This document shows, one piece after another, positions 1-5,757 of a stretch of DNA of 5,757 nt. Numbering within the stretch: the first letter of the stretch is position 1; each line of letters begins with the position of its first letter. The notes beneath the pieces are model-generated. The model did no database searches and was not told where the DNA came from. It was given only the letters and a program-made list of their open reading frames with translations. The DNA lies in contig JAFZAM010000213.1 in assembly GCA_017557265.1 (NCBI GenBank), forward strand, positions 1-5,757. The letters are read 5' to 3'. The position numbers and the translations under genes were made by a program. The stretch is from Oscillospiraceae bacterium. GTDB taxonomy: Bacteria > Bacillota > Clostridia > Oscillospirales > Oscillospiraceae.

Positions 1-1979
1 CCGACGCATTCAAGGAGTTTCCGCATCTTCTCGCGCCGCTTCAGATAGGCGACGTCATATACCGCAACCACATGTCCTGCGCGCCGACGGGGCACACGGA
101 CGACATCGCGCCCGGTCAGCCGAGCACGGAGGGCCTCCTGGCCTTTGAGCGCATTGCCATCGGCGGCGCCGCCACGGTGGCCGAGGGCGAGGTCATCATC
201 GACCACACCGAATTCAACGACAAGAAATGGCCCCGCGATATCGTGAATCGCGCCAACTACAACTATTCCCGCATGGCCGACGTCGTCAAGCGCCACGGCG
301 CCGTGCCGACGATGGAGCTGTGCTTTTCCGGCTCCGGCCCGAGCAAGCCCTCGGAGATAGCCGCCCGCATGCAGCATCTGACGCTCGAGGGCCCCTGCGA
401 CATGGTCCGCCCGGACGGCCTGCAGGTCAAAGAGATGACCGAGGAGCGCATCATGGAGGTCGTCCGCGACTTCGGCCGCGGAGCTCTCGCCGCGAAGAAC
501 GCGGGCTTTCCCATGGTGAGCATCCACGGCGCGCATTCCCGCGCCTTCCAGCACTGGTTCAGCCCTGCGGAAAACCACCGCACGGACAAGTGGGGCGGCG
601 AGAGCGCGGAAAACCGCTGCCGCTTCGCCGTCATGGCAATAGACGAGATTCACCGCGTCTGCGGCAGGGGCTTCCCGGTCGAGTTCCGCATCAGCGGCAC
701 GGAGATCGTCCCCGACGGCTACGGCGTGGACGAGGGCTGCCGCATCGCCGAGCAGCTCGACGGGCACGCGGATATAATCAGCGTCTCCGTCAGCGCGCTC
801 GACACGCTCCATCCCGAGTCCTTCTCGCGCACGCACCTGAGCATGTTCTATGAGCAGGGGCACCATGCGGACGTCGCCGCCGAGATAAAAAAGCACGTCA
901 AGAAGTCCCTCGTCGGCGTCGCCGGCGGCTTCAGCGACCCTTACGTCATGGAGAAGGTCCTCGCCGAGGGCAAGGCGGATATCATCTATCTCGCCCGCCA
1001 GCTCAACTGCGATCCCGACCTGCCGAACAAGGTCCGCGCCGGGCGCGTCGAGGACATTCGCCTGTGCATGCGCTGCCTGACCTGCTTTTCCCAGACCGTC
1101 GGGCACGGCGACATGCTCTGCGCGCTCAATCCCGAGGCGGGGCGCGACCGCGAGAGCATCTATTCGCTGCCCGCGCCGAAGAAGCTGCGCGTGCTCGTCA
1201 TAGGCGGCGGCATCGCCGGCATGCAGGCCGCGGAGACCGCCGCGAAGAACGGCCACGAGGTCGTTCTCTGCGAAAAGAGCGGCGAGCTCGGCGGCAACAT
1301 ACTCTGCGAGAGGGACGTCCCCTTCAAGGAGCGCCTGCATCACTATATCGAGCAGCAGAAGGCCAAGCTCGTTAAGCTCGGCGTCGACGTGCGCCTGAAC
1401 ACGCCGATGACGCGAGACGCCGCGGCGGCCCTGAAGCCCGACGCCGTCATATGCGCCATCGGCTCGGATATCGTCAAGCCGCCCATACCCGGCATCGACG
1501 GGAAGAACGTGCATTCCGCCGTCGAGACCTTCGCCGATCCCTCGCTCGCCCGGGGGAAGGTCGTCGTCCTCGGCGCGGGGCTCGCGGGCACGGAGCTCGC
1601 CATATATCTGAAGGATCTCGGCCGCGAGGTCGAGGTCGTGGAGATGGGCCCCGGCATCAACGACGGCGGCAACAACTGCCACGGACGTGCCGTGCTCGAC
1701 ATGATCATACAGAAGAAGATCCCCGTCCACGCCAATACGAAGGCCGTGGAGATAACCGAGCGCGGAGTGCGCTGCGAGGGCCCGGAGGGCGAGGTCTTCT
1801 TCGAGGCCGACGCCGTCGCCTACGCCGCGGGCACGCGGGCGCGCAGGGAGGAGGCCATGAGCTTCTACGACGCCGCGCCGGTATTCCACATGGTCGGCGA
1901 CTGCAAGACCGCCTCGACCATCCTCCACGCCACCGGCAACGCCTACACCGCCGCAAAGTTCCTCGGCCGCTTCGACTGA
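1..1979 (+). CDS. Old yellow enzyme-type FMN/4Fe-4S/FAD oxidoreductase (2,4-dienoyl-CoA reductase / trimethylamine dehydrogenase family), 5'-partial
   Basis: The frame is open from base 3, so the ATG at 72 is internal. The 23 codons before it encode a typical family N-terminus (HLLAPLQIGDVIYRN, like LFxPlkIGxxxlkN). 658 residues are visible and the family runs about 640-680, so probably only a few residues are missing. Numbering from base 3: residues 1 to about 345 form the FMN-binding TIM barrel, including HGAH at 175-178 and RTDKWGG with ENRCRF shortly after. Cys355, 358, 361 and 373 (CX2CX2CX11C) would bind a 4Fe-4S cluster. GGGIAG at 401-406 starts the FAD-binding fold and GAGLAG at 524-529 the inserted NAD(P)H-binding fold. 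A GDC motif near the C-terminus is typical of the FAD domain. The enzyme is cytoplasmic and presumably passes hydride from NAD(P)H through FAD and Fe-S to FMN, reducing an activated C=C bond. The substrate is unknown. Active-site motifs are unusual: Arg180 sits where the family usually has Tyr, and Phe108 where His is usual. Roles such as fatty-acid, bile-acid or aromatic enoate reduction cannot be separated here. Family call firm, reaction uncertain. Confidence 0.95.
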   Translation, partial: DAFKEFPHLLAPLQIGDVIYRNHMSCAPTGHTDDIAPGQPSTEGLLAFERIAIGGAATVAEGEVIIDHTEFNDKKWPRDIVNRANYNYSRMADVVKRHGAVPTMELCFSGSGPSKPSEIAARMQHLTLEGPCDMVRPDGLQVKEMTEERIMEVVRDFGRGALAAKNAGFPMVSIHGAHSRAFQHWFSPAENHRTDKWGGESAENRCRFAVMAIDEIHRVCGRGFPVEFRISGTEIVPDGYGVDEGCRIAEQLDGHADIISVSVSALDTLHPESFSRTHLSMFYEQGHHADVAAEIKKHVKKSLVGVAGGFSDPYVMEKVLAEGKADIIYLARQLNCDPDLPNKVRAGRVEDIRLCMRCLTCFSQTVGHGDMLCALNPEAGRDRESIYSLPAPKKLRVLVIGGGIAGMQAAETAAKNGHEVVLCEKSGELGGNILCERDVPFKERLHHYIEQQKAKLVKLGVDVRLNTPMTRDAAAALKPDAVICAIGSDIVKPPIPGIDGKNVHSAVETFADPSLARGKVVVLGAGLAGTELAIYLKDLGREVEVVEMGPGINDGGNNCHGRAVLDMIIQKKIPVHANTKAVEITERGVRCEGPEGEVFFEADAVAYAAGTRARREEAMSFYDAAPVFHMVGDCKTASTILHATGNAYTAAKFLGRFD

Positions 1980-2000
1980 AAATGACCGCATGAGCGAACG

Positions 2001-2031
2001 CGGGAGACGCCTTCCGGCGTCTCCCGTTTTT
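2001..2031 (+). terminator. Rho-independent terminator after the flavoenzyme gene
   Basis: A perfect 11-bp GC-rich stem (2001-2011 with 2016-2026) closes a TTCC loop and is followed directly by five T. It begins 21 bases after the flavoenzyme stop codon, so it should end that transcript and separate it from the acetyltransferase genes. Confidence 0.93.
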
Positions 2032-2080
2032 CAGATACCGCCCGGTCTGCGGCGCGCTGCGGACCGCCGCGCGGCCTTAC

Positions 2081-2085
2081 GGAGG
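2081..2085 (+). promoter_or_regulatory. Ribosome binding site of the first acetyltransferase gene
   Basis: GGAGG lies 6 bases before the ATG at 2092. It decides the start: the same frame is open back to an ATG at 1990, but that start would place the terminator hairpin inside the coding region, and its extra 34 residues look unlike a GNAT domain. No clear -35/-10 promoter is visible between the terminator and this site. Confidence 0.88.
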
Positions 2086-2091
2086 CAGCTT

Positions 2092-2565
2092 ATGACAGTA
2101 CGCTTCGCAAATGAAAACGAGCTCGGCAGGGTAAACGAACTGCGCGAGCAGGTCAACGCCCTGCACGTCGCGGGCAAGCCAGAGGTCTTCAAGCCGGGCT
2201 TTTCAAAGGAATTGCAGGATTATGTAAACGATATTTGGAACGATCCCGACAAGGATATCCTCGTAGCGGAGCTCGACGGCGTCGTATGCGGATTTGCTGT
2301 CTTGCATTATGTTAACCGACCCGAGAACCCCTACATGTTTGAGTGCCGCTACCTCGACATAGACGAGTTCGGCGTCGCCGAGGGTTTCCGCCGCCGCGGC
2401 GCAGGTACGGCGATGATAGCGTTTATCCGCGCTCTCGCTGCGGAGAAGGGCTATTCCCGCGTTGAGCTGAACATGTGGGAATTCAACGCCGGCGCGCTCA
2501 AATTCTACGAGGCCGCCGGCTTTAAGACCTACAGACGCTATATGGAGACGTACGTTGATGAATGA
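2092..2565 (+). CDS. GNAT family N-acetyltransferase (Acetyltransf_1 type)
   Basis: A 157-residue cytoplasmic protein, the usual length for a single GNAT domain. It would transfer an acetyl group from acetyl-CoA to an amine, either a small molecule or a protein N-terminus or lysine. Visible signatures: strand beta4 with the start of motif A (YLDIDEFGV, about 87-95), the acetyl-CoA pyrophosphate loop RRRGAG at 100-105 (R/QxxGxG/A), and motif B with Asn132 and FYEAAGF at 138-144, where Tyr139 is the usual general acid. The N-terminal half (about 1-60) is the variable acceptor-binding part and gives no substrate clue. Start chosen at 2092 for the GGAGG site. The gene follows a terminator, so it should begin a new transcription unit, and it overlaps the next acetyltransferase gene by 8 bases. 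The first half of the gene looks more AT-rich than its neighbours. Family sure, substrate unknown. Confidence 0.92.
   Translation: MTVRFANENELGRVNELREQVNALHVAGKPEVFKPGFSKELQDYVNDIWNDPDKDILVAELDGVVCGFAVLHYVNRPENPYMFECRYLDIDEFGVAEGFRRRGAGTAMIAFIRALAAEKGYSRVELNMWEFNAGALKFYEAAGFKTYRRYMETYVDE
2544..2548 (+). promoter_or_regulatory. Ribosome binding site inside the first acetyltransferase gene, serving the second
   Basis: GGAGA lies 9 bases before the ATG at 2558 and 6 bases before an in-frame TTG at 2555. Either could initiate; the ATG is preferred on codon grounds and the difference is one residue. The site lies within the last codons of the upstream gene, which favours translational coupling. 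Confidence 0.7.
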
Positions 2566-3064
2566 GCTCGAGCTTTACATCCCGCGCCCCGAGGACGGGT
2601 GGTTCTACGTCAAGATGATGACAGACCCCGCGACCATGTCCTACAACGCGCCGTGGTTCCCGCCGGACGGGTGCATCCCGGACGCGGCGGACGAGTGGAA
2701 GCGCCTCTGCGCGGACTGGATAGGCCGCGAGCCTGAGAGGTTCTACGCCTTCCTGCGCCGCGTCTCCGACGGCGCCTTCGTCGGCGACGTGAACTTCCAC
2801 TATAACGCCGACCGAGGCTGGCACGACATGGGCATAGTTATTTTCGCGCCGGAGCGCGGCAGGGGATACGGGGAGCAGGGGCTCCGCCTGCTGCTCGAGC
2901 GCGCCTTCCGAGTCGCGGGTATAGCCCGCCTGCACAACGAATTCGAGACCTCGCGCGGCGCGGCGTACCGCATCCACAGAGCGGCCGGTTTCCGCGAGAC
3001 CGGGGTCGAGAACGGCGTTATCCGACTGGAACTGACGCGGGAGGAGTACCTTGCCGCGCGATAA
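2558..3064 (+). CDS. GNAT family N-acetyltransferase (Acetyltransf_3 / RimJ-RimL-like)
   Basis: A 168-residue cytoplasmic acetyl-CoA-dependent acetyltransferase. The N-terminal part (MNELELYIPRPEDGWFYVKM, then MTDPATMSYNAP at 21-32) and WIGREPERFYAF at 54-65 recall a Bacillota GNAT group often labelled diamine or ribosomal-protein-like acetyltransferase; that recall is from memory. Motif A is MGIVIFAPERGRGYG at 91-105, with RGRGYG as the pyrophosphate loop. Asn127 and IHRAAGF at 139-145 make the last helix. A His (140) occupies the place of the Tyr general acid seen in the neighbouring GNAT, as is common in this subfamily. The start overlaps the upstream stop by 8 bases in another frame, so the two are probably co-translated. 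They belong to different subfamilies, so this is not a recent tandem duplication. Acceptor unknown: polyamine, antibiotic or protein N-terminus are all possible. Confidence 0.93.
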   Translation: MNELELYIPRPEDGWFYVKMMTDPATMSYNAPWFPPDGCIPDAADEWKRLCADWIGREPERFYAFLRRVSDGAFVGDVNFHYNADRGWHDMGIVIFAPERGRGYGEQGLRLLLERAFRVAGIARLHNEFETSRGAAYRIHRAAGFRETGVENGVIRLELTREEYLAAR

Positions 3065-3112
3065 TCATTCGAAGCAATGAGATAATCGGCGTAGCGATGA
3101 TACCGATAAAGT

Positions 3113-3156
3113 AATACGGCGGCGCAGTCAACTGACTGCGCCGCCGTATTTTGTTT
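3113..3156. terminator. Shared, probably bidirectional intrinsic terminator between convergent genes
   Basis: A perfect 17-bp stem pairs 3113-3129 with 3134-3150 around a 4-base loop. On the + strand it ends in a T-rich run (TTTTGTTTT, 3148-3156), giving a strong terminator for the acetyltransferase operon. On the - strand the same hairpin begins 33 bases after the surface-protein stop codon and is followed by a weaker, interrupted T tract (about 3103-3114 read in reverse). It is the only hairpin in the convergent gap and probably serves both sides, with better efficiency on the + strand. Confidence 0.9.
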
Positions 3157-3182
3157 TGCCTTCGGAAACGTGCCGCCAGGGT

Positions 3183-5757
3183 TTATCTCGCGGACAGCGC
3201 GCTCCTTATGAATCTGTCGATCACGGTCGCCATCTGGACGCGGGTGGCTTCCTTCGCCGGGTTGAAGGCGCCGTTATCGTTGCCGGTGAGGATGCCCTCG
3301 TCGACGCAGAAGCGTACGGCGTCGAGGGCCCAATCGCTGATCTCAGCCGCGTCGGAGTAGGTCAGCTGGGCGTTCGGCGCATGATCGACCTCGAGGAACT
3401 TCGCGAAGCGGTAGATGATGGTCATCATCTGCTCACGCGTGACGTAGTCGTTCGGACCGAAGTTGCCGTCGCCGTAGCCGAGGATGAGGCCGGACCTCGC
3501 GGCCCAGTCGACGTACTTGCCGTACCAGCTGTTCGGGCTGTAGTCGACGTCGGCGAAGTCGTGCGTGCCGGAATCGACCACGCCGCCGAAGCTGCGCTCG
3601 TACATACGGCCGAGGACCGTGACGAACTGGTTGCGGGTGACCTTGCCTTCGGGATCGAACTGGGTGTCGGTGACGCCGATCATGATCTGGCGGTCGCCGA
3701 CGAACTGGATGTACTCGTCGGACCAGTCGCCCGGCATATCCTCGAAGTACTTCGTGTTCTCCTTGTAGATGATCTCGACGCCGTCGGGAGCGATGTACTC
3801 GCCCTCGGAGATGATGCCGTCTCCGTCGAGATCGTACGCGAAGCTGATGAACACGACGTTGCCGTTCTTGTCGACGTAGCAGGGAAGTCCGCTCTGGTCG
3901 CCCTTGCCGAATTCGGCGCGGATGATGGAGTTGGCGTAGACGACGTAGTCTTCGCCGTTCTCGAATTCAACGCCGTTGACCGTCAGGGAGATGAGCTTGG
4001 CGTCCTTGCCGGGGAAGGCCTCGATGGTCAGCTCGCTGCCGAGAGCGACCTTGTCGCCGCTTTCGACCTCGGCGCCGTTATTGGTGACGCTGAGCGTGCC
4101 GCTGCCCTCGACCTCGATGATGATCGTGTAGTTGCCGGAGGGCGTCGGCGGGGTGATGGGTCCGCTGCTCTGCTTGATATACACCGCGCTGACGATGACG
4201 TTGTCCTCGCCGACGAGGTAGTACCCGTCGCCGTTGTCGGTCGCGCCGACTACGGTGAAGGACTCCTTGGTGTAATCGCTCGCGATCGGGGTCACGGTGA
4301 ACTTGATCTTCGAGCCGGGCTGGACCCTGTCGCCGTTGGCGACGGCCGTGCCGTCCTCGAGCTCGGCGGTGATGGTGCAGCCGGTGGGCAGCATCGTGAC
4401 GGTGACTCCGTCGTGCGGGGTATCGCCCGTGTACTTGTAGACGGCGTTGGCCACGATGTCCTGCTGATCGGCGACGTACCAGCCGTGCTCGTTGACCGCC
4501 GCGCCGGTGACGGTGAAGCTGTCCTCGGTGTAGTTGTCGCTCTTCGCCGTCAATTCAAACGAGATCCAGGAGCCGACGGGCACGTACTGACCGTTGGTGA
4601 TGGAGTCGCCGTACGGCATGAGCTTCGCGTCGACCGTGCAGTTCGTGGACGCCCAGCTGACGCTGACCTCGGATCTGGTGAATTCAGCGAAGACGTTGTT
4701 TCCGCGTCTCTCGTCGACCGCGAAGTAGTCGGCGTTGAGCGGAGTCTCGCCGACGGTCTGCGTCTTGAGGACGTAGTGCGCGTCGGGAACGGTGATGACG
4801 AACATCTTGCTGCCTATGCGCTGCGCGGAATTGTTCGGCACTTCGGCGCCCTGAGCGTCGATGACCTTGAGGGTGCCGTTGTCCGGGTCGTTGTAGGTGA
4901 CGGGACGCATCGCGTTGGAGAAGGAGACCGTGACCGCGACGTCCTTGCCGTTTATCGTGACGTTGTGGGAGGCTTCGTTCACGCTCTCGCCGTCGACGAT
5001 GAAGGTATCGGCGGCGCTGTCGTCGCCGGGCACGACCTCGATCGTGACTTCGGTCCCGTCGTCGAACCAGTTGTCGTCCGGATCGTACTCCTCGCCGTTG
5101 ACGAGGACCGTGCCGGAGCCCTTGCCGGCGATAGTGACGGTGACCTGGAACTGGGTCTGTACGAAGGTCGCCGCGATGGAGAGGTTATCATTCATCGTCA
5201 GCGTGCCGGTCGCGTCGGCGGGAGCGTTATCGACGGTCACGTCCGCTCTGAAGTGATCGTCCGGCGTCGCCGTGTAGGTGAGCTCGGTGCCCTTCTTGAC
5301 GGAGGCGCCGCTCATGTACTGGACGCGGTCGGCGTTGCTGACCACCGTCAGAGTGCCGTTCTCGCCGGAGGCGATCGTAAGTATGAAGAACTCCTCGTCC
5401 TCGGGGATGGCGACGAACGGATCGGGAAGCTCGCTGAAGTCGAGGTCCTTATCGACGCCGTCGATGATGAGGATAATGCCGTTTGCGGACTGCTTGAAGG
5501 TGAAGGTGGCCTGAGACTCGGCGGTCGCGAGGACAGTCCTGACGCCTTCGCTGAGGACGTCGGTGTCGACCTCGTAGCCTTCACCGGGCGCGAAGGTGAT
5601 CTCAACGACGGTGCCCGGGGTCACGCTGGCCTGCTGAGGAATTGCAGAACCGCTCCCAGTCGCGGGAATCGCGGGCGTCAGGGTGTTGAAGCCGTTGTCC
5701 TTGCCGTATTCGGTTATCGTGACGGTGCCCTTCGTCTTGGTGACGGTACCGCCGGTC
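3183..5757 (-). CDS. SLH-domain surface protein with tandem beta-rich (InlB B-repeat-like) modules, 5'-partial
   Basis: The frame is open through the right edge (first whole codon 5756-5754), so the GTG at 5624 is not the start. The C-terminal 857 residues are visible; signal peptide, N-terminal domain and promoter lie outside. Residues 1 to about 616 hold roughly seven modules of 75-90 residues, recognisable by GxGTLxV/GTVxV strands, a G(S/T)xxxxxxTP/VP step and an ending such as VxAxF or VSAVY. These resemble the bacterial repeat / divergent InlB B-repeat families. A Gly-Pro-Thr linker (GPITPPTPSG) separates the last two modules. An EF-hand-like loop then precedes three SLH domains at the C-terminus. 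SLH domains bind pyruvylated secondary cell-wall polymer, so the protein should sit outside the cell, stalk outward, as an S-layer-associated protein or adhesin. It has only four Cys. The gene converges on the acetyltransferase operon and uses AUA much less often than the flavoenzyme. Ligand unknown; no enzyme domain is visible, though one could lie in the missing N-terminal part. Confidence 0.95.
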   Translation of the reverse strand, partial: TGGTVTKTKGTVTITEYGKDNGFNTLTPAIPATGSGSAIPQQASVTPGTVVEITFAPGEGYEVDTDVLSEGVRTVLATAESQATFTFKQSANGIILIIDGVDKDLDFSELPDPFVAIPEDEEFFILTIASGENGTLTVVSNADRVQYMSGASVKKGTELTYTATPDDHFRADVTVDNAPADATGTLTMNDNLSIAATFVQTQFQVTVTIAGKGSGTVLVNGEEYDPDDNWFDDGTEVTIEVVPGDDSAADTFIVDGESVNEASHNVTINGKDVAVTVSFSNAMRPVTYNDPDNGTLKVIDAQGAEVPNNSAQRIGSKMFVITVPDAHYVLKTQTVGETPLNADYFAVDERRGNNVFAEFTRSEVSVSWASTNCTVDAKLMPYGDSITNGQYVPVGSWISFELTAKSDNYTEDSFTVTGAAVNEHGWYVADQQDIVANAVYKYTGDTPHDGVTVTMLPTGCTITAELEDGTAVANGDRVQPGSKIKFTVTPIASDYTKESFTVVGATDNGDGYYLVGEDNVIVSAVYIKQSSGPITPPTPSGNYTIIIEVEGSGTLSVTNNGAEVESGDKVALGSELTIEAFPGKDAKLISLTVNGVEFENGEDYVVYANSIIRAEFGKGDQSGLPCYVDKNGNVVFISFAYDLDGDGIISEGEYIAPDGVEIIYKENTKYFEDMPGDWSDEYIQFVGDRQIMIGVTDTQFDPEGKVTRNQFVTVLGRMYERSFGGVVDSGTHDFADVDYSPNSWYGKYVDWAARSGLILGYGDGNFGPNDYVTREQMMTIIYRFAKFLEVDHAPNAQLTYSDAAEISDWALDAVRFCVDEGILTGNDNGAFNPAKEATRVQMATVIDRFIRSALSAR
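3207..3749 (-). other. Three C-terminal SLH domains (cell-wall anchor)
   Basis: SLH1 is 3749-3600 (starts YFEDMPGDW, motif TRNQ), SLH2 is 3560-3402 (starts DFADVDYS, includes ILGYGDGNFGPNDYVTREQ) and SLH3 is 3362-3207 (starts TYSDAAEISDW, includes ILTGNDNGAFNPAKEATRVQ). Three copies is the usual complete anchor. The conserved TR of the TRAE motif is kept in all three, but the final Glu is Gln each time; TRAQ-type variants are known in functional SLH proteins. Only seven residues follow the last domain. Confidence 0.95.
3798..3833 (-). other. EF-hand-like calcium-binding loop in the surface protein
   Basis: The twelve residues DLDGDGIISEGE match the canonical EF-hand/dockerin loop, with Asp at 1, 3 and 5, Ser at 9, Glu at 12 and Gly at 6. 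A less complete acidic stretch (DKNGN) lies just before it. It sits in the linker between the last repeat and the first SLH domain, so calcium probably stiffens or orients the stalk at its anchor. Only one complete loop is visible. Confidence 0.75.
3909..5757 (-). repeat. Tandem protein-level repeat modules of the surface protein
   Basis: By-eye module boundaries on the - strand: 5757-5391 (first, cut by the edge and perhaps more than one unit), 5390-5151, 5150-4908, 4907-4668, 4667-4407, 4406-4134 (includes the Pro-rich linker) and 4133-3909. They are diverged at the DNA level and show only as recurring strand patterns in the protein. The pair 4667-4407 / 4406-4134 is the most alike: NCTVDA with GCTITA, NYTEDSFTV with DYTKESFTV, and ANAVYK with VSAVYI. 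Boundaries may be off by several residues. Confidence 0.75.

Noticed and set aside
72..74. ATG at 72 as the flavoenzyme start
   Set aside because: The upstream codons are open and encode the conserved family N-terminus, so this Met is internal.
263..634. Long open frames opposite or out of frame with the flavoenzyme (such as 263-634 -, 1343-1735 -, 227-853 +, 1451-1993 +)
   Set aside because: They are by-products of high GC at third codon positions: Arg/Pro/Ala-rich translations, no family resemblance, fully inside a strongly supported gene.
1990..2091. N-terminal extension of the first acetyltransferase from an ATG at 1990
   Set aside because: It has no good ribosome binding site, runs through the terminator hairpin, and adds an Arg/Pro-rich stretch foreign to GNAT proteins. 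The GGAGG-preceded ATG at 2092 is far better.
2522..2977. Open frame on the - strand across the acetyltransferase genes
   Set aside because: It is antisense to a clear GNAT gene, has no domain and no ribosome binding site, and is a shadow of codon bias.
3059..3112. Short AT-richer stretch with GATAATC twice and AGCAATGA/AGCGATGA, possibly an operator or repeat
   Set aside because: The matches are short and imperfect, and lie after a stop codon and before a terminator, where an operator is not expected.
3798..3833. Dockerin domain and hence a cellulosome component
   Set aside because: A dockerin needs two calcium loops with a linking helix in about 60-70 residues; only one complete loop is present.
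4897..5256. Ser/Thr-rich open frames on the + strand within the surface-protein gene (also 3565-3768 and 5278-5514)
   Set aside because: They mirror the Val/Thr/Asp-rich repeats on the opposite strand; nothing supports them as genes.
5622..5624. GTG at 5624 as the surface-protein start
   Set aside because: The frame continues without a stop to the edge with the same repeat-like composition, and no signal peptide follows this codon.

Overview
The window looks like chromosomal DNA from a GC-rich anaerobic member of the Bacillota, probably a gut-type Clostridia lineage. This is inferred from the three-SLH surface protein, the GGAGG-type ribosome binding sites, the strong intrinsic terminators, and an old-yellow-enzyme/iron-sulfur/FAD reductase of a kind common in such organisms. 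No species can be named from the sequence. I found no tRNA, rRNA, CRISPR array, transposase, integrase or phage gene.

Layout: (1) Positions 1-1979, + strand: almost all of a large flavoenzyme of the 2,4-dienoyl-CoA reductase / trimethylamine dehydrogenase family. Its start lies just outside the window because the frame is open to base 3. (2) Positions 1980-2091: a strong terminator, then the leader of the next unit. (3) Positions 2092-3064, + strand: two GNAT acetyltransferase genes of different subfamilies, overlapping by 8 bases and probably translationally coupled. (4) Positions 3065-3182: a convergent gap with a 17-bp hairpin that probably ends transcription from both sides. (5) Positions 3183-5757, - strand: the C-terminal 857 residues of a large secreted surface protein. 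It has about seven beta-rich repeat modules, then an EF-hand-like calcium loop, then three SLH cell-wall anchoring domains. Its N-terminus and promoter lie beyond the right edge.

The three transcription units look independent: a redox enzyme, a small acetyltransferase operon and a cell-surface protein, each closed by its own or a shared terminator. Nothing indicates a shared pathway. I do not see a convincing new multi-gene system. The points most worth a second look are the altered active-site motifs of the flavoenzyme, the repeat architecture with a calcium loop next to the anchor, and the difference in AUA codon use between the flavoenzyme and the surface protein.
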